Below, one piece after another: positions 9,694-18,503 of a stretch of 21,871 nt of DNA (position 1 is the first letter of the stretch; every line of letters starts with the position of its first letter). The stretch is from the NCBI GenBank assembly GCA_027596195.1, contig JADGJG010000381.1:1-21871 (forward strand), read 5' to 3'. The position numbers were made by a program, and so were the translations under genes. Source of the stretch: Podochytrium sp. JEL0797 (Eukaryota; Chytridiomycota; Chytridiomycetes; Chytridiales; Chytriomycetaceae). The notes under the pieces were generated by a model. The model had not been told where the DNA came from, did no database searches, and saw only the letters and a list, made by a program, of their open reading frames with translations.

Positions 9694-12600
9694 CTACAAG
9701 GCCTCATCCGAATCAGTCGAACTCCTCTTGTTGTACCTCCCCGTCAATTTCGACAACCCCACCGCAATCCCCATATTCGGCACCGCTGGAATCCGATACG
9801 AGCTCCTCTTCCCCGCCGCGGCAGGAGTCTCCGAAGGGGTCGGAGTCATCAAGGTCGGCGTGGGTTGACGAGACAAGGGGCTCAGTCCTCTCGGAGCAGG
9901 AGAATGTACGGGAGACCGCGGCGCTCTGACTTCCGAAATGGAAGACACGAGTGTGGAGGTTTGGCGGTCGAGGAGAGAATCCATCATTTCGCGGTAGACT
10001 TGTGGGAGGATTTCAATCCGTGCTTCGAGATCGTTGAGCTTTGAAACGACTTCGGTCATTTCGATGGGCTCGGAACGCGTCGATGGTGATGGAGACGCCT
10101 CCGCGGCCCTCGCGAGGCTCGAGCGCACATCCACATCAAGCTCCGTCTGCTTCATGACTATTTGCTTGAACCCACTCGTCACAACATCACCAATAGTCGA
10201 GAGATGCTCCATCTTTTCCATCCGCGCCGAAAGAGCCTCCAAAACGCGGTCGAGCTTGCCCTCGTCAACCGAACCGGATGCAGGAATCGCACGGCAGGGG
10301 AGATGAAGATCCGTAGAAGCCAACTCGGCCACAGCTTCAAGCCGATCCGCAAGGTCGCTCAACGCACTCATCTCCTGAATACTTTCCGTCAATCCTTGCG
10401 CGCTGATCCCCACATTCTCCAACCGACGCGCCAAGTCATCGAACGCTTCCGCCGCGTTCGTTTCATCCTCCTGCGGATCAAAGTGGTACGCTTCCAACGC
10501 AACCGTCATGCTGGTCACGGCTTCTTGAACGCTCTTCTCTGTCACGAAGGCAAGGTTCTCGACACTCGTCACGACCGTTTCCAACTTTTCTGAAACCTCG
10601 TGTTTGTGGTATCCGTGGTCTTGCTCGAGCTGTTGCATCCGAGAATCCATCTGGACGAGCTTCGAGAGGATTAAATCCAACTTCTGGTCCACTGCCACGG
10701 AAATTTGAGTCACGGAAGGTGGAGGCGGTGGCGGGGGCGCCATCATGGCCATCATCTTGGCCATGAACTCGTTCATTTGACGCTCCACAAGCGCGCCAAC
10801 CCTTTCCTCGATCGCGCACATATCCACATTTTCAGTTACATCATCCGTATCAGACTTCCCATCAACTTCAACTCCATCGAACCCTCTCTCCTCACCCACC
10901 CTCACCCCCTCCTCCCCGCGAAACACAAACCCTCTCACAACCTCAAACGCAACCAACCCCTCAACCGCATCCTTCGCTTCCACCACCTCCCCCGCTCGTT
11001 CCGCATCGAGAAGCACCGCATCGCCGTACGGCGCAACCGCAAAGAACCGAACCGCCTTGACGTCCTCGTACACTGCATCCACGCGGATCGCGTAAACACA
11101 TCTCGACGCGGAATCCACAACCGCTTTGGCAGTCACACTGCACTTGACTTCGACCCTCGATTCCTCGAAAAGCGGAACTACGCCACCCAGTTCGGGACGA
11201 CGCAGGGCCGTGATTACGGCGACGCGGAGCTGGTTCAGCGAAACGGACGTGGATCGGCCCAGGAAGGAGATTGAAAACATGTCTTGGTCGTTGGTTGGGG
11301 TCGATGCGATGTCGAGGATCACAGTGTTGTGTGTGGTTGTGGACTCGAGAAGAATGCTCGCGTGGGTTGGGGTCTCGGGTTCTGGAATCGTGTAGATTTG
11401 GTCCGGGGTGTGTTCGAGGGTGAGTGAGACGGTGGATCCGCCAACGCATACCAATTCCACTGTGTTTCAAGGTTTGATTGTTAGCCACTGTTTTGCAAGC
11501 TTTCAGAGAGAGCAAGTGGAACTCACCATCAAACAGCAACGATCCAAGCCGCGCAACTCCACCCCACTCCGGACCGACATCCACAAACAACTTGACCGTC
11601 GCCCACTTGTCTCCCAAAATCTGTCCCGCACCGCCACCCCCTCGACTCACACTGTCCTCAGAAATCGTGGCCCGCAACCACTCCTCCCCACCGCCCAGTT
11701 TCCACCGACAATGAAACTCTTGAATCTCAACGGCAACCTGTCCGCGATTCACGAGGTCGAAAATGAGGAGGAACTGGTCCCCGCCTTGAGTCGGGTTGCT
11801 TCGGAAACAATCGACGCTGACAAAGTTGAGTTTGAGGGGACACCCATGCTGAGCGATGGGGTGGAATTTCTGCGCGGGGCGAGGGCGTGGGATTCCGAGG
11901 AGGGTGGATCCGGGAGGGTGGTAGACAAAGGTATCGGTTTGCGATGGCAAAGTGGGGTAGGGCTGGTTGAGAGGGGGTGCGAGCTCGCCAAAGTGGGATT
12001 CCGAGAGGATGGCGAGCGTGCCACAAATGGGGGTGGGTGCATCCCAGGACTCGAATTCAAACAGGACGCGTGTGATGCTCGGGGTTTGCATTGTGCTTGA
12101 TTGAACGTGCATCTGAAAAATGATCAGTCATCAGCGAAAATCATAATGCGCCAAAGACACCACACACGCGCACATACCTGAACACCAATGATTTCTTCAT
12201 CTTCCATAATCCACTCCACCTGCGCAAAGTTTCCAACAGCATCTTCGTATTTTCGAATCACCGGGTCGAGGGACGAAGCGTCGACCATCAAGTCCGCGCG
12301 ATCAAATAACATGAGAAATTGCTGGTTCAAGTCGTGTCCGCACTTGAGAAAGACGAAAAACTTGTCGGGGTTCGATACATGGGTTGGAAGCGTGATGCCG
12401 CAGGAGAGGGAGAGCGTAAGCATAGGGTCGAACGACAAGTCGTCGGCATGGCAGCCTCGTCCGAAAAGCTGAGAAAATTCAAGCAGAGTGAGCAATGATT
12501 TCGGGCAAAGAGCATAGGAATTCGAGAACTCATACCTCGTGATCGTGCTTGAAAAAGTCCTTTAAATAGCTTTGGTAAGCAGCGTATGAATATTCAGTGT

Positions 12601-13750
12601 GATGCTCGGTACGGTGTCGGCCCGATGCGCCTGCAAATAAGGGTCAAAAAAAAGTCGCTCGAATGCGAAATAAAAGCAACTCACATGGAACCGTGCCCCG
12701 CATGCAGCAGGATCCGTTTTCCATCGTGTGGAAGCGGCAACTGTGATCGAAATTCTCCGATTCCAAAAAGCTCGTCCCGCATTGGACACAGTCTTGCACG
12801 TACCCCCACTTGTGTGGCGGCGGAGATCGGGATCCAGCTTCCCGGCTGAGGCGTTTCGACATGCGGCGTTGAGTGTTGCTGAGGTGGGTTGCGATCTTTG
12901 GGGCAGCGTCGAAGGTGGAGAGCACGTTGATGCTGACTAGACGGAACTGGTTGTCTTCGTGCGAGAAGTAGATGTTCGTGATGGCAGCAGAGGCGGATGC
13001 AGTGGCAGCTTTGCAAGCGACCTGTCGTTTTTGTGTGATTTTTTAATCAAAAATAAGGCGTTCGAGGGAGACACAAGTCGAGTCCACCACGCAAAAATAC
13101 CTGTATTCCAATGATTCCGCCAATGTCGTTTGAAATCCATTCGGCAGCCACGGACGCGTGCGAGGATTCGTCAACGATCTGGCGCGGTTTAGAAACAAGC
13201 AACAAAGTGCACACAAGACTCACATGCAGGGCTTTCAGTACGCTCTCTCTCGGACCAGCATCGTACAGCTGGGCCATGCTCACGCGAAGCGATACGAAAT
13301 TGAGGTTGTCTGCAGAGAAATATCTGATGGTTTGACGCGGGTGCGACCTGCCGTTTGGCGTGGCATACAGGAACAGGTGGTTCGGATGTGTTGGGTGCAT
13401 GTCATCCGTCACTCCCACAACGACGAGGGTTTCGCGTGCCTCAACGGTAGTGAGGATTCGCTGTTTGTCCAGCAGCGTATTCAGCTCGGCAAAGAAGGCT
13501 GAGTACTTGTAGTCCGTGTGTGCAGCCTGTCTATGTGTGCCCAGGTGGCCTAGGGGTTCGCTGTGTCAGCCTAGAGTACTCCTGGGGAAGAGACACAGGG
13601 ACACTCACAGCCACCCGCCTGGCAGCCACACACTTTCAGCGAGTCACCCTCGCGGCCCGTGGCGGCTGAAGCCTCGCTGTGGAAGCGGCACTCGCCGGCG
13701 GTGACAAACTCGTCGCACTGCACACAGCGGAAGACGTGTGGATCCGTCAT
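9694..13750 (-). CDS. Zinc-module protein, long paralogue with duplicated modules and coiled-coil tail
   Basis: Eight exons, 13750-13609, 13549-13224, 13178-13101, 13021-12685, 12630-12536, 12468-12178, 12112-11527 and 11459-9694, encode 1206 aa. Introns are 59, 45, 79, 54, 67, 65 and 67 nt; the last has CTAAC. Intron 2 keeps frame, so retention is possible. Module 1 has candidate ligands C9, C12, C21, H24, C41, C43, C48, H53. Module 2 has C260, C263, C277, H280, C287, C288, C295, H300. Each is followed by H-T-(D/E)-Y-x-Y and a beta-rich domain ending G-I-I-G-I-Q (module 1) or E-I-I-G-V-Q (module 2), where an intron follows directly in both. Residues 424-640 are strand-rich, including a ~146-residue segment absent from the paralogue. 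About 845-1110 is acidic, then helical coiled coil interrupted by a poly-Pro run. The tail is P-N-M-G-I-A-V-G-L-S-K-L-T. No enzyme motif is seen; a zinc-stabilised scaffold is a guess. Confidence 0.7.
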
Positions 13751-13840
13751 TGCTGCGTGTTTTGATTGATCAAAAATCAAAGGCACGTGCGCGAAAAAAA
13801 TAATGTAGAAGAAAAAATAAATATAATACATCGACTTTGG

Positions 13841-13846
13841 TTTATT
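13841..13846 (-). terminator. Polyadenylation signal for the first homeodomain gene
   Basis: TTTATT on the plus strand is AATAAA in the direction of transcription. It lies about 43 bp after the stop codon at 13889. It also lies ~90 bp upstream of the next gene's ATG, so 3' end and promoter are packed into 138 bp. Confidence 0.45.
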
Positions 13847-13888
13847 CATTTCCTTTGTTGGGCGAGGGGTAAGAAAGAACGGCTTATT

Positions 13889-14515
13889 TTAATGGTCATT
13901 CAAGTGCTCTTTTTCATGCCCCTTCACCTCCCTTCTTTTCGCAGCACGACGGTTCTGAAACCAATACTGACAATGCCGCAACGAAATGCCCACTTTGGCC
14001 GCCACCTCTCGCAACTCGGGAGTGCGTGGTCTGTCGTTCTCTTGAAAAATACTCATCAAAAAAACGCGGTGGTGTATGGCCAGTCGATTGTGTGATTTGG
14101 TTGTGGAAGGAGTGGTTGGTGAATTGTTCGGGGACTTGGTTTTTTGGTGGAGTTGGATGGGTGGCAGGTCGGTCGGCGGGGAGATTGAACCCGAGACGTT
14201 GGCGGGTACCAGGGAATCCAGTTCTCTCAAGGTGGAAAGTGGAAGGAGTTGGGTGGAATACAGAACGGGTGGCCTGCCGATTTCTTGTCGCGCAATAATT
14301 GGGTGGTTGCCGCCTGGCATGATGCATGTTGGGAACGGCTGTGACAAAAACAAATCAAGGAACTCGTCTCTTGGCGGAGACTTGGAGAGAAGCTGATTGT
14401 ATGGGGTTGCGTTTTCGGGGATGGGACGAAGCAACGGGTGAAGCGTGGGTGTGATGGTGGATAGCGGAGTTGCGGGAGTGAAAAGGCCCATGAGGGGTGA
14501 TAGGTTGCTTTCCAT
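13889..14515 (-). CDS. Homeodomain transcription factor 1 of cluster
   Basis: A single exon encodes 208 aa. The homeodomain is at the C-terminus (about 138-197) and has the standard 60-residue spacing, not the three-residue TALE insertion. Recognition helix residues H-C-Q-Y-W-F-Q-N-R-R-A-A-K-R-R contain W48, F49, Q50, N51 and R53. A basic tail follows. The N-terminal half carries L-H-P-L-L-R-P at 25-31 and D-E-F-L-D-L-F-L-S-Q-P at 50-60, both shared with the third homeodomain gene, so they are probably functional (perhaps an activation or partner-binding motif). The gene is followed on the same strand by the long zinc-module gene 138 bp away. The start at 14515 is the first ATG after an AT-rich then C-rich upstream stretch. 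Target genes cannot be inferred. Confidence 0.85.
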   Translation of the reverse strand: MESNLSPLMGLFTPATPLSTITPTLHPLLRPIPENATPYNQLLSKSPPRDEFLDLFLSQPFPTCIMPGGNHPIIARQEIGRPPVLYSTQLLPLSTLRELDSLVPANVSGSISPPTDLPPIQLHQKTKSPNNSPTTPSTTKSHNRLAIHHRVFLMSIFQENDRPRTPELREVAAKVGISLRHCQYWFQNRRAAKRREVKGHEKEHLNDH

Positions 14516-14961
14516 AGAGTGGAGGTTCGGCGGAAGAGAGGTCCGTGAACGAATACTTTCTTTCCCGAAGAAAAATTCTGAGTAAAAAATTTATTTATTC
14601 TTTAACGAGTTCGACAAGGAAAGTTAAACCTTTTTTGACCTGCATGATTATTAGAAATATGCGCAGTACATTGAAGGAAATCACAAATCACACAAATTTC
14701 GGGGAAGTGTAGAAAGAGAAAAGTTTTTCAAAAGTTCACCGTTTGCGGCAAATCATGCAGATGTCAATGTTGCTGAGTCACAGCTTCGAACTTGGATGGA
14801 GCACAGCACAGGGGGTGGCTGAAACGGCACGAAACGGCGAACGAAACTGGCTCGAGTGATTCTACTTTAGAAATGATTTTAGGGCGTTTTTCATTAAGCA
14901 GATGCATATATGAGTATAGGAGATAGAGGAAATAAAGGAAAATGGTAAAGCACACGCTCTT
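14516..14961. other. Intergenic region upstream of homeodomain gene 1
   Basis: AT-rich sequence at 14570-14640 could hold the promoter of homeodomain gene 1. The remaining short open frames (such as 14764-14955 minus) are hydrophobic and without conservation or context. I see no RNA gene. Confidence 0.4.
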
Positions 14962-15228
14962 TCATAATTCTGGATCAAAAATATTTTTTTGAACCCATAG
15001 TGAGTCCACGAAGCTGATTCCCACTTGATTCGCAATTTTAGCCAAGTCCAAAATGCCTGGCATCGGGCTTCTCGAAACGATGGCTACCAACACCGCTTTT
15101 TTTTTGGAATCGTGGGATCGAGGTTGCGTGTCTGTTTGAACGTGACCCAAAGTCAGATGAAAAACAACGGGGATTGGCGATTTCCGTGGGTGATCCGGAG
15201 CAAAATGCAATATCGTAAATAATTGCAA
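14962..15228 (-). pseudogene. Homeobox relic (decayed fourth homeodomain gene)
   Basis: Residues from about 15105 to the stop at 14962 read K-K-K-A-V-L-V-A-I-V, S-P-M-P, L-A-K-I-A-N-Q-V-G-I-S-F, then S-L-W-V-Q-K-N. They line up with the intact neighbours' A-Y-M-M-S-V-F, T-P-M-P, L-T-E-I-A-E-K-V-G-I-T-L and F-W-F-Q-N-R-R. One codon of helix 3 is missing. The invariant Asn51 position is Lys and the arginines after it are gone. The frame stops soon afterwards, and no recognisable N-terminal half or long open frame lies upstream. It sits between two intact homeodomain genes on the same strand, as expected for a dead tandem copy. Confidence 0.6.
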
Positions 15229-15509
15229 AGATATTCGGTTTTAAAGGAGATATTCTAAACGCGTGCCAAGATAAAAGTATGCAATCATTTGATAAGTACT
15301 TTATCAAAATGATTTTTGAACTGCAGAGTGACCATGGTTGAGCTGTTTTGGATTTTGGTTTTTTGTTTGGCCTCCAGCTTCCATGAAGATTCGAACCTCC
15401 TCCAATTTAACTGGCGTTCTGGCCGTCTTTTCTATCTCCCTTTCTGCGGAAACAGTGGAAACAGGAAGAAAAATAAACAATCTCCCAATTCAATATTATC
15501 CCTCGTTTT
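15229..15509. other. Short intergenic region between homeobox relic and homeodomain gene 2
   Basis: No gene is visible. A tRNA T-loop-like string (minus, 15388-15398) lacks any other tRNA arm. The region contains the 3' flank of homeodomain gene 2. Confidence 0.4.
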
Positions 15510-16328
15510 TTAATTATCATTTGCTCTCTTTGCAGAAACCACCTGCCCCAATTTCCTCCTCTCCGCCGCACGTCTGTTTTGGAAAAAATACTGACAGCTC
15601 CGCAGCGTGATTCCCACTTTCTCGGCAATCTCAGTCAACTCGGACGTGCACGGCATGGGTGTTTTGTTGAACACGGACATCATGTATGCGCGGTTCGACG
15701 CTGAAAGCGCGTTTCGCTGGGCCTTGGGTCGCGTGGGGGTGGTCGTTGGCTTGCCGCGCTTGGATGGCGATACGGAGGTGTCGCGGTCGAGTGAAGCAGC
15801 GGGAGTAGGCGAAGGGAGTGAACTTGTGGCGGGGGGAAGGTCCGGAAAGGAGGAGGATGGCATCAGAAGCGACATTGGCATGAAGGAGTCTGGGGATGCG
15901 GACCACGGGTGTGGTGGTTCCTGCAATGTGATGGTGGCAAGACGAGGCATCAAGGCGGGTTTGGAGACACACGTGGGATTGAATTGTTGGCGGCGGGGTT
16001 CGCAATGTTGTGGAAAGTTAATGTAAAGGTCAAAGAGGTCGTCTGGGTTGCAGGGCGATGCTAGGGACGCGCTCGTGGGTGTGGGATGGTAAGGATATTG
16101 TGGAAACAGGGCGGTGGAATCTTGATCGATTGGAGTGAGTGGGTGGGACTGCATGTTTGCGCCGGCGTTGAACATGTTGAGGGTGGTGTCCGCAGTCATT
16201 GGGTGACCGTAGGAAGCAGGAGGTGAAAAGGACGGGAACGGCCATGGACCAAAGGCGGATTCGTGCATGATCCCGTCGTCGTGGAAGAGGTTTAACATAT
16301 CCTCTTCTGTTGGAGTCCGGTATGTCAT
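15510..16328 (-). CDS. Homeodomain transcription factor 2 of cluster (Trp48 replaced by Phe)
   Basis: A single exon encodes 272 aa; the ATG has an A-rich leader with A at -3. The homeodomain is at about 201-259 with standard spacing: A-Y-M-M-S-V-F-N-K-T-P-M-P, then E-K-V-G-I-T-L, then S-C-Q-Y-F-F-Q-N-R-R-A-A-E-R-R-K. The nearly invariant tryptophan at homeodomain position 48 is phenylalanine (residue 248). Asn51 and Arg53 remain. N-terminal residues 1-200 are Pro/Ser/Thr-rich with a D-D-L-F-D-L-Y-I-N-F-P-Q segment (97-107) matched by D-D-L-F-G-F-L-N-E-F-P-Q in homeodomain gene 3. Upstream of the gene lies a 55-bp direct repeat (16440-16521). Confidence 0.85.
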   Translation of the reverse strand: MTYRTPTEEDMLNLFHDDGIMHESAFGPWPFPSFSPPASYGHPMTADTTLNMFNAGANMQSHPLTPIDQDSTALFPQYPYHPTPTSASLASPCNPDDLFDLYINFPQHCEPRRQQFNPTCVSKPALMPRLATITLQEPPHPWSASPDSFMPMSLLMPSSSFPDLPPATSSLPSPTPAASLDRDTSVSPSKRGKPTTTPTRPKAQRNALSASNRAYMMSVFNKTPMPCTSELTEIAEKVGITLRSCQYFFQNRRAAERRKLGQVVSAKRANDN

Positions 16329-16439
16329 TTTTGTTTGTTAATGTTTATGTTAATTCAAAAATTTGATGATAAGAAATCGTTTTTTGAGCAGAGTTCCACT
16401 TCAGTTTCAAAATACCAAATCACAGGGCGGGGGGTTTTG

Positions 16440-16521
16440 GACGCTTCGTTTGTTTTTAAGGTACGACTTTTCGGGGTGCGAAACTGCGGGTTTCGACGCT
16501 TCGTTTGTTTTTCGGGTACGA
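16440..16521. repeat. Direct repeat, two 27-bp copies 55 bp apart, upstream of homeodomain gene 2
   Basis: GACGCTTCGTTTGTTTTT followed by AAGGTACGA occurs at 16440-16466, and the same with CGGGTACGA at 16495-16521. That is 25 of 27 identical. Similar flanking G-rich sequence extends the similarity slightly to the left. The repeats lie 112-194 bp upstream of the ATG at 16328 and could be paired transcription factor sites. Confidence 0.75.
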
Positions 16522-16997
16522 ATCCCTGAGTTTCGTCAGTCATCGCGAGAGAGTCGCAAACCCCAATTTCCCTTTTCTTATCGAAAGGCCTCCACCAAAT
16601 TCAACAATCACATGCTTTCCAGTTTGCGTGACACCCGCAATAAGCGGCTTGAATTTGTTTGAAGACTTCTTACGAATTGGAGAGAATTGGAGGCTCGAGG
16701 GAGGGAGAGGAAAAACGACGGTATTCAGTTGCCCATATTTTGGAAGCATGACAATACACTGGGCGCGTTTTGCTGCGGAGAGGGCGCGCCCCTCTTGCGG
16801 CTTTTTTCGGACTGGGCCACGGCAAGCCCCCCCCCCCTCTTTCCAACAGCGATGTACCTTTTTTTTTATGCCAACGCGTGTTTCTCCATGCCCATTTGTT
16901 TTCTCATCAAAACACATTATGTTTAATATTCAAATTATGGAACAAATCGATGGTTCCAAAGACACCCCAAGAAAAATCCCGCCCCCCCCAAAAAAAA
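16522..16997. other. Intergenic region between homeodomain genes 2 and 3
   Basis: It contains C-, A- and T-runs and overlapping open frames on both strands (16505-17080 plus, 16540-16917 minus). None has a clear start context, splice signals or a recognisable motif. The part from 16560 to 16760 has more coding-like composition on the minus strand and could be a fragment of an old gene, but I cannot support a call. Confidence 0.35.
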
Positions 16998-17798
16998 TCA
17001 ACACCGCCCGTCCTTCTCCATTCTTTCGCGCTTTCTGGCGTATGCGCGTCTATTCTGGAACCAGAACTGGCAGTGTCTAAACGAGATGCCAACCTTCTCC
17101 GCCACAGTTTTCAACAGTTTGGATTCAGGGACGTTGTTGTTGTTGTAAATTGAAATCATATAGTCGCGTTGAGGTTTCGTGAGTGTGTGTCTCCTGAGCT
17201 TGTTGTTGTTGCTCTCGGGTTTCGAGGACGCGGCCGTGGCAGAGTTGTTGGAGCAAGGCTTGGGGGATGGCGGGTACCACGATTCCGTCAACGGCATGGG
17301 AGATGGGAGTGTCGCGGGGGAGTTTGCGGGGGTGAAGGTGGGTTCGTACTTTTTGAAGGATTCCCGTAGACACGCGGGCGGGGTGAGGGGCATTTCCGGC
17401 TGGATATCTTGTTGTTGCACAAACACGGGTAGAGGAGTCGTACGCGCCACGGGTGCGGGTGGTGATGGTGCGAAAAACAGGGGCGAGATGGTCTCTGGTT
17501 GCGCGAGAAGAAGGAAGTCGAGGAATGCGTCCTGCTGGAGCGGATCGCTGAAGGCAAACAGGTTGTCTGGGCTCGGCGGGCGGAGGAGTGGGTGCAGTTC
17601 TGCCTCTGAAGGCGGGGTTCGGGGAGACATGGCGAAGAGGTCCGCGAAGGCGTCCGGGGTGCGCAAAGTGTCCGATTCGGCATGGAAAGAGTCGGTGAAC
17701 TGGGGGAATTCGTTGAGGAAGCCAAACAGATCGTCGGTGATGTCTGAGACGGGCGGTGATGTTTGGAGACTGGTGTCTCGCGTGCAGAAAGTCGACAT
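16998..17798 (-). CDS. Homeodomain transcription factor 3 of cluster
   Basis: A single exon encodes 266 aa. The frame is open up to an ATG at 18047, but the ATG at 17798 is preferred because a TATA-like GATAAAAG sits 63-70 bp upstream of it. The homeodomain is at about 199-258 with standard spacing: K-P-Q-R-D-Y-M-I-S-I-Y, then A-E-K-V-G-I-S-F, then R-H-C-Q-F-W-F-Q-N-R-R-A-Y. W48, Q50, N51 and R53 are present. A very basic tail (A-R-K-R-E-R) could be the nuclear localisation signal. N-terminal shared motifs are D-D-L-F-G-F-L-N-E-F-P-Q (22-33), L-H-P-L-L-R-P (68-74) and D-A-F-L-D-F-L-L-L-A-Q-P (90-101). A poly-Asn/Ser linker precedes the homeodomain. Confidence 0.85.
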   Translation of the reverse strand: MSTFCTRDTSLQTSPPVSDITDDLFGFLNEFPQFTDSFHAESDTLRTPDAFADLFAMSPRTPPSEAELHPLLRPPSPDNLFAFSDPLQQDAFLDFLLLAQPETISPLFFAPSPPAPVARTTPLPVFVQQQDIQPEMPLTPPACLRESFKKYEPTFTPANSPATLPSPMPLTESWYPPSPKPCSNNSATAASSKPESNNNKLRRHTLTKPQRDYMISIYNNNNVPESKLLKTVAEKVGISFRHCQFWFQNRRAYARKRERMEKDGRC

Positions 17799-17860
17799 GG
17801 ATGGGGATGAGTTTGAACGGTTTTTTCTCGTTATCAACTCATCGACGACGAGGAAAGCCC

Positions 17861-17868
17861 CTTTTATC
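17861..17868 (-). promoter_or_regulatory. TATA-like element of homeodomain gene 3
   Basis: GATAAAAG on the minus strand, followed by a C-rich stretch, is 63-70 bp upstream of the ATG at 17798. It supports this start over the upstream in-frame ATG at 18047. Confidence 0.4.
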
Positions 17869-18080
17869 AGCTGGTAATAAACGAGGTTCAATCCGTTTTG
17901 CGTTATGATTTGAGGCAAGCCGGATGATGATGAATCGGGTTCGATTTTGGTTTGCAACCATGGATTGCCATTTGCAACACATTTTTTCCAACCCAGTCGA
18001 GTTTTGAGAGACGACTTGCGTGGGTGCGTGGTGCTCGAGCGAGCCATGTCGCATCAGATTGCGCGTGAGCCCCTCTCTCT

Positions 18081-18468
18081 CTCGTGTGAGTCAATATGGC
18101 CGGGTTTGGGAATTATTGGCGGCGTGAAGCCCCCACTGAAGCCTCTCTTCGAAGTTCAAATAAAGAGTCAAATTGGCGTACCAGCAGTTTTGTCAGGCTC
18201 TTGACAGCGATAACGCCGATAAAATCCCAATAAAATCCAAGTTGGTGCACTAGTCATTGTCTGGAAATGAAAAAGAAAGCCGTCAGCGGAAAGCAACGAG
18301 AATGTTTTTGATGGAGAGGAGGAAGAGGCGGGGGCGCATTTCAGTCTTAATTTCCGACAGTCCCGATTAGGTGAAACATCATAATTTAGTGTAACGTGCT
18401 TACGGAATTCACTGCCCTCGTGAGTTGGCAAAACCAGCTTTACATGGGGGCTATAAATGCCAATGGGG

Positions 18469-18503
<35 letters not shown>

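Noticed and set aside
10705..11274. 189-residue plus-strand open frame opposite the long zinc-module gene
   Set aside because: Shadow of exon 8 of the minus-strand gene; no family signal of its own.
14764..14955. 63-residue hydrophobic minus-strand frame upstream of homeodomain gene 1
   Set aside because: AT-rich sequence giving Phe/Leu/Tyr runs, without start context or conservation evidence.
15388..15398. GGTTCGAATC string on the minus strand, like a tRNA T-loop
   Set aside because: No matching acceptor, D or anticodon arm can be folded around it.
16540..16917. 125-residue minus-strand open frame between homeodomain genes 2 and 3
   Set aside because: Its C-terminal part has plausible coding composition, but there is no recognised motif. 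Overlapping frames on the plus strand are equally open, and homopolymer runs lie inside. Kept only as a remark on the intergenic region.
17799..18047. 83-residue N-terminal extension of homeodomain gene 3 from an ATG at 18047
   Set aside because: A TATA-like element lies inside this stretch, just ahead of the ATG at 17798, and the extension has no counterpart in the other homeodomain genes.
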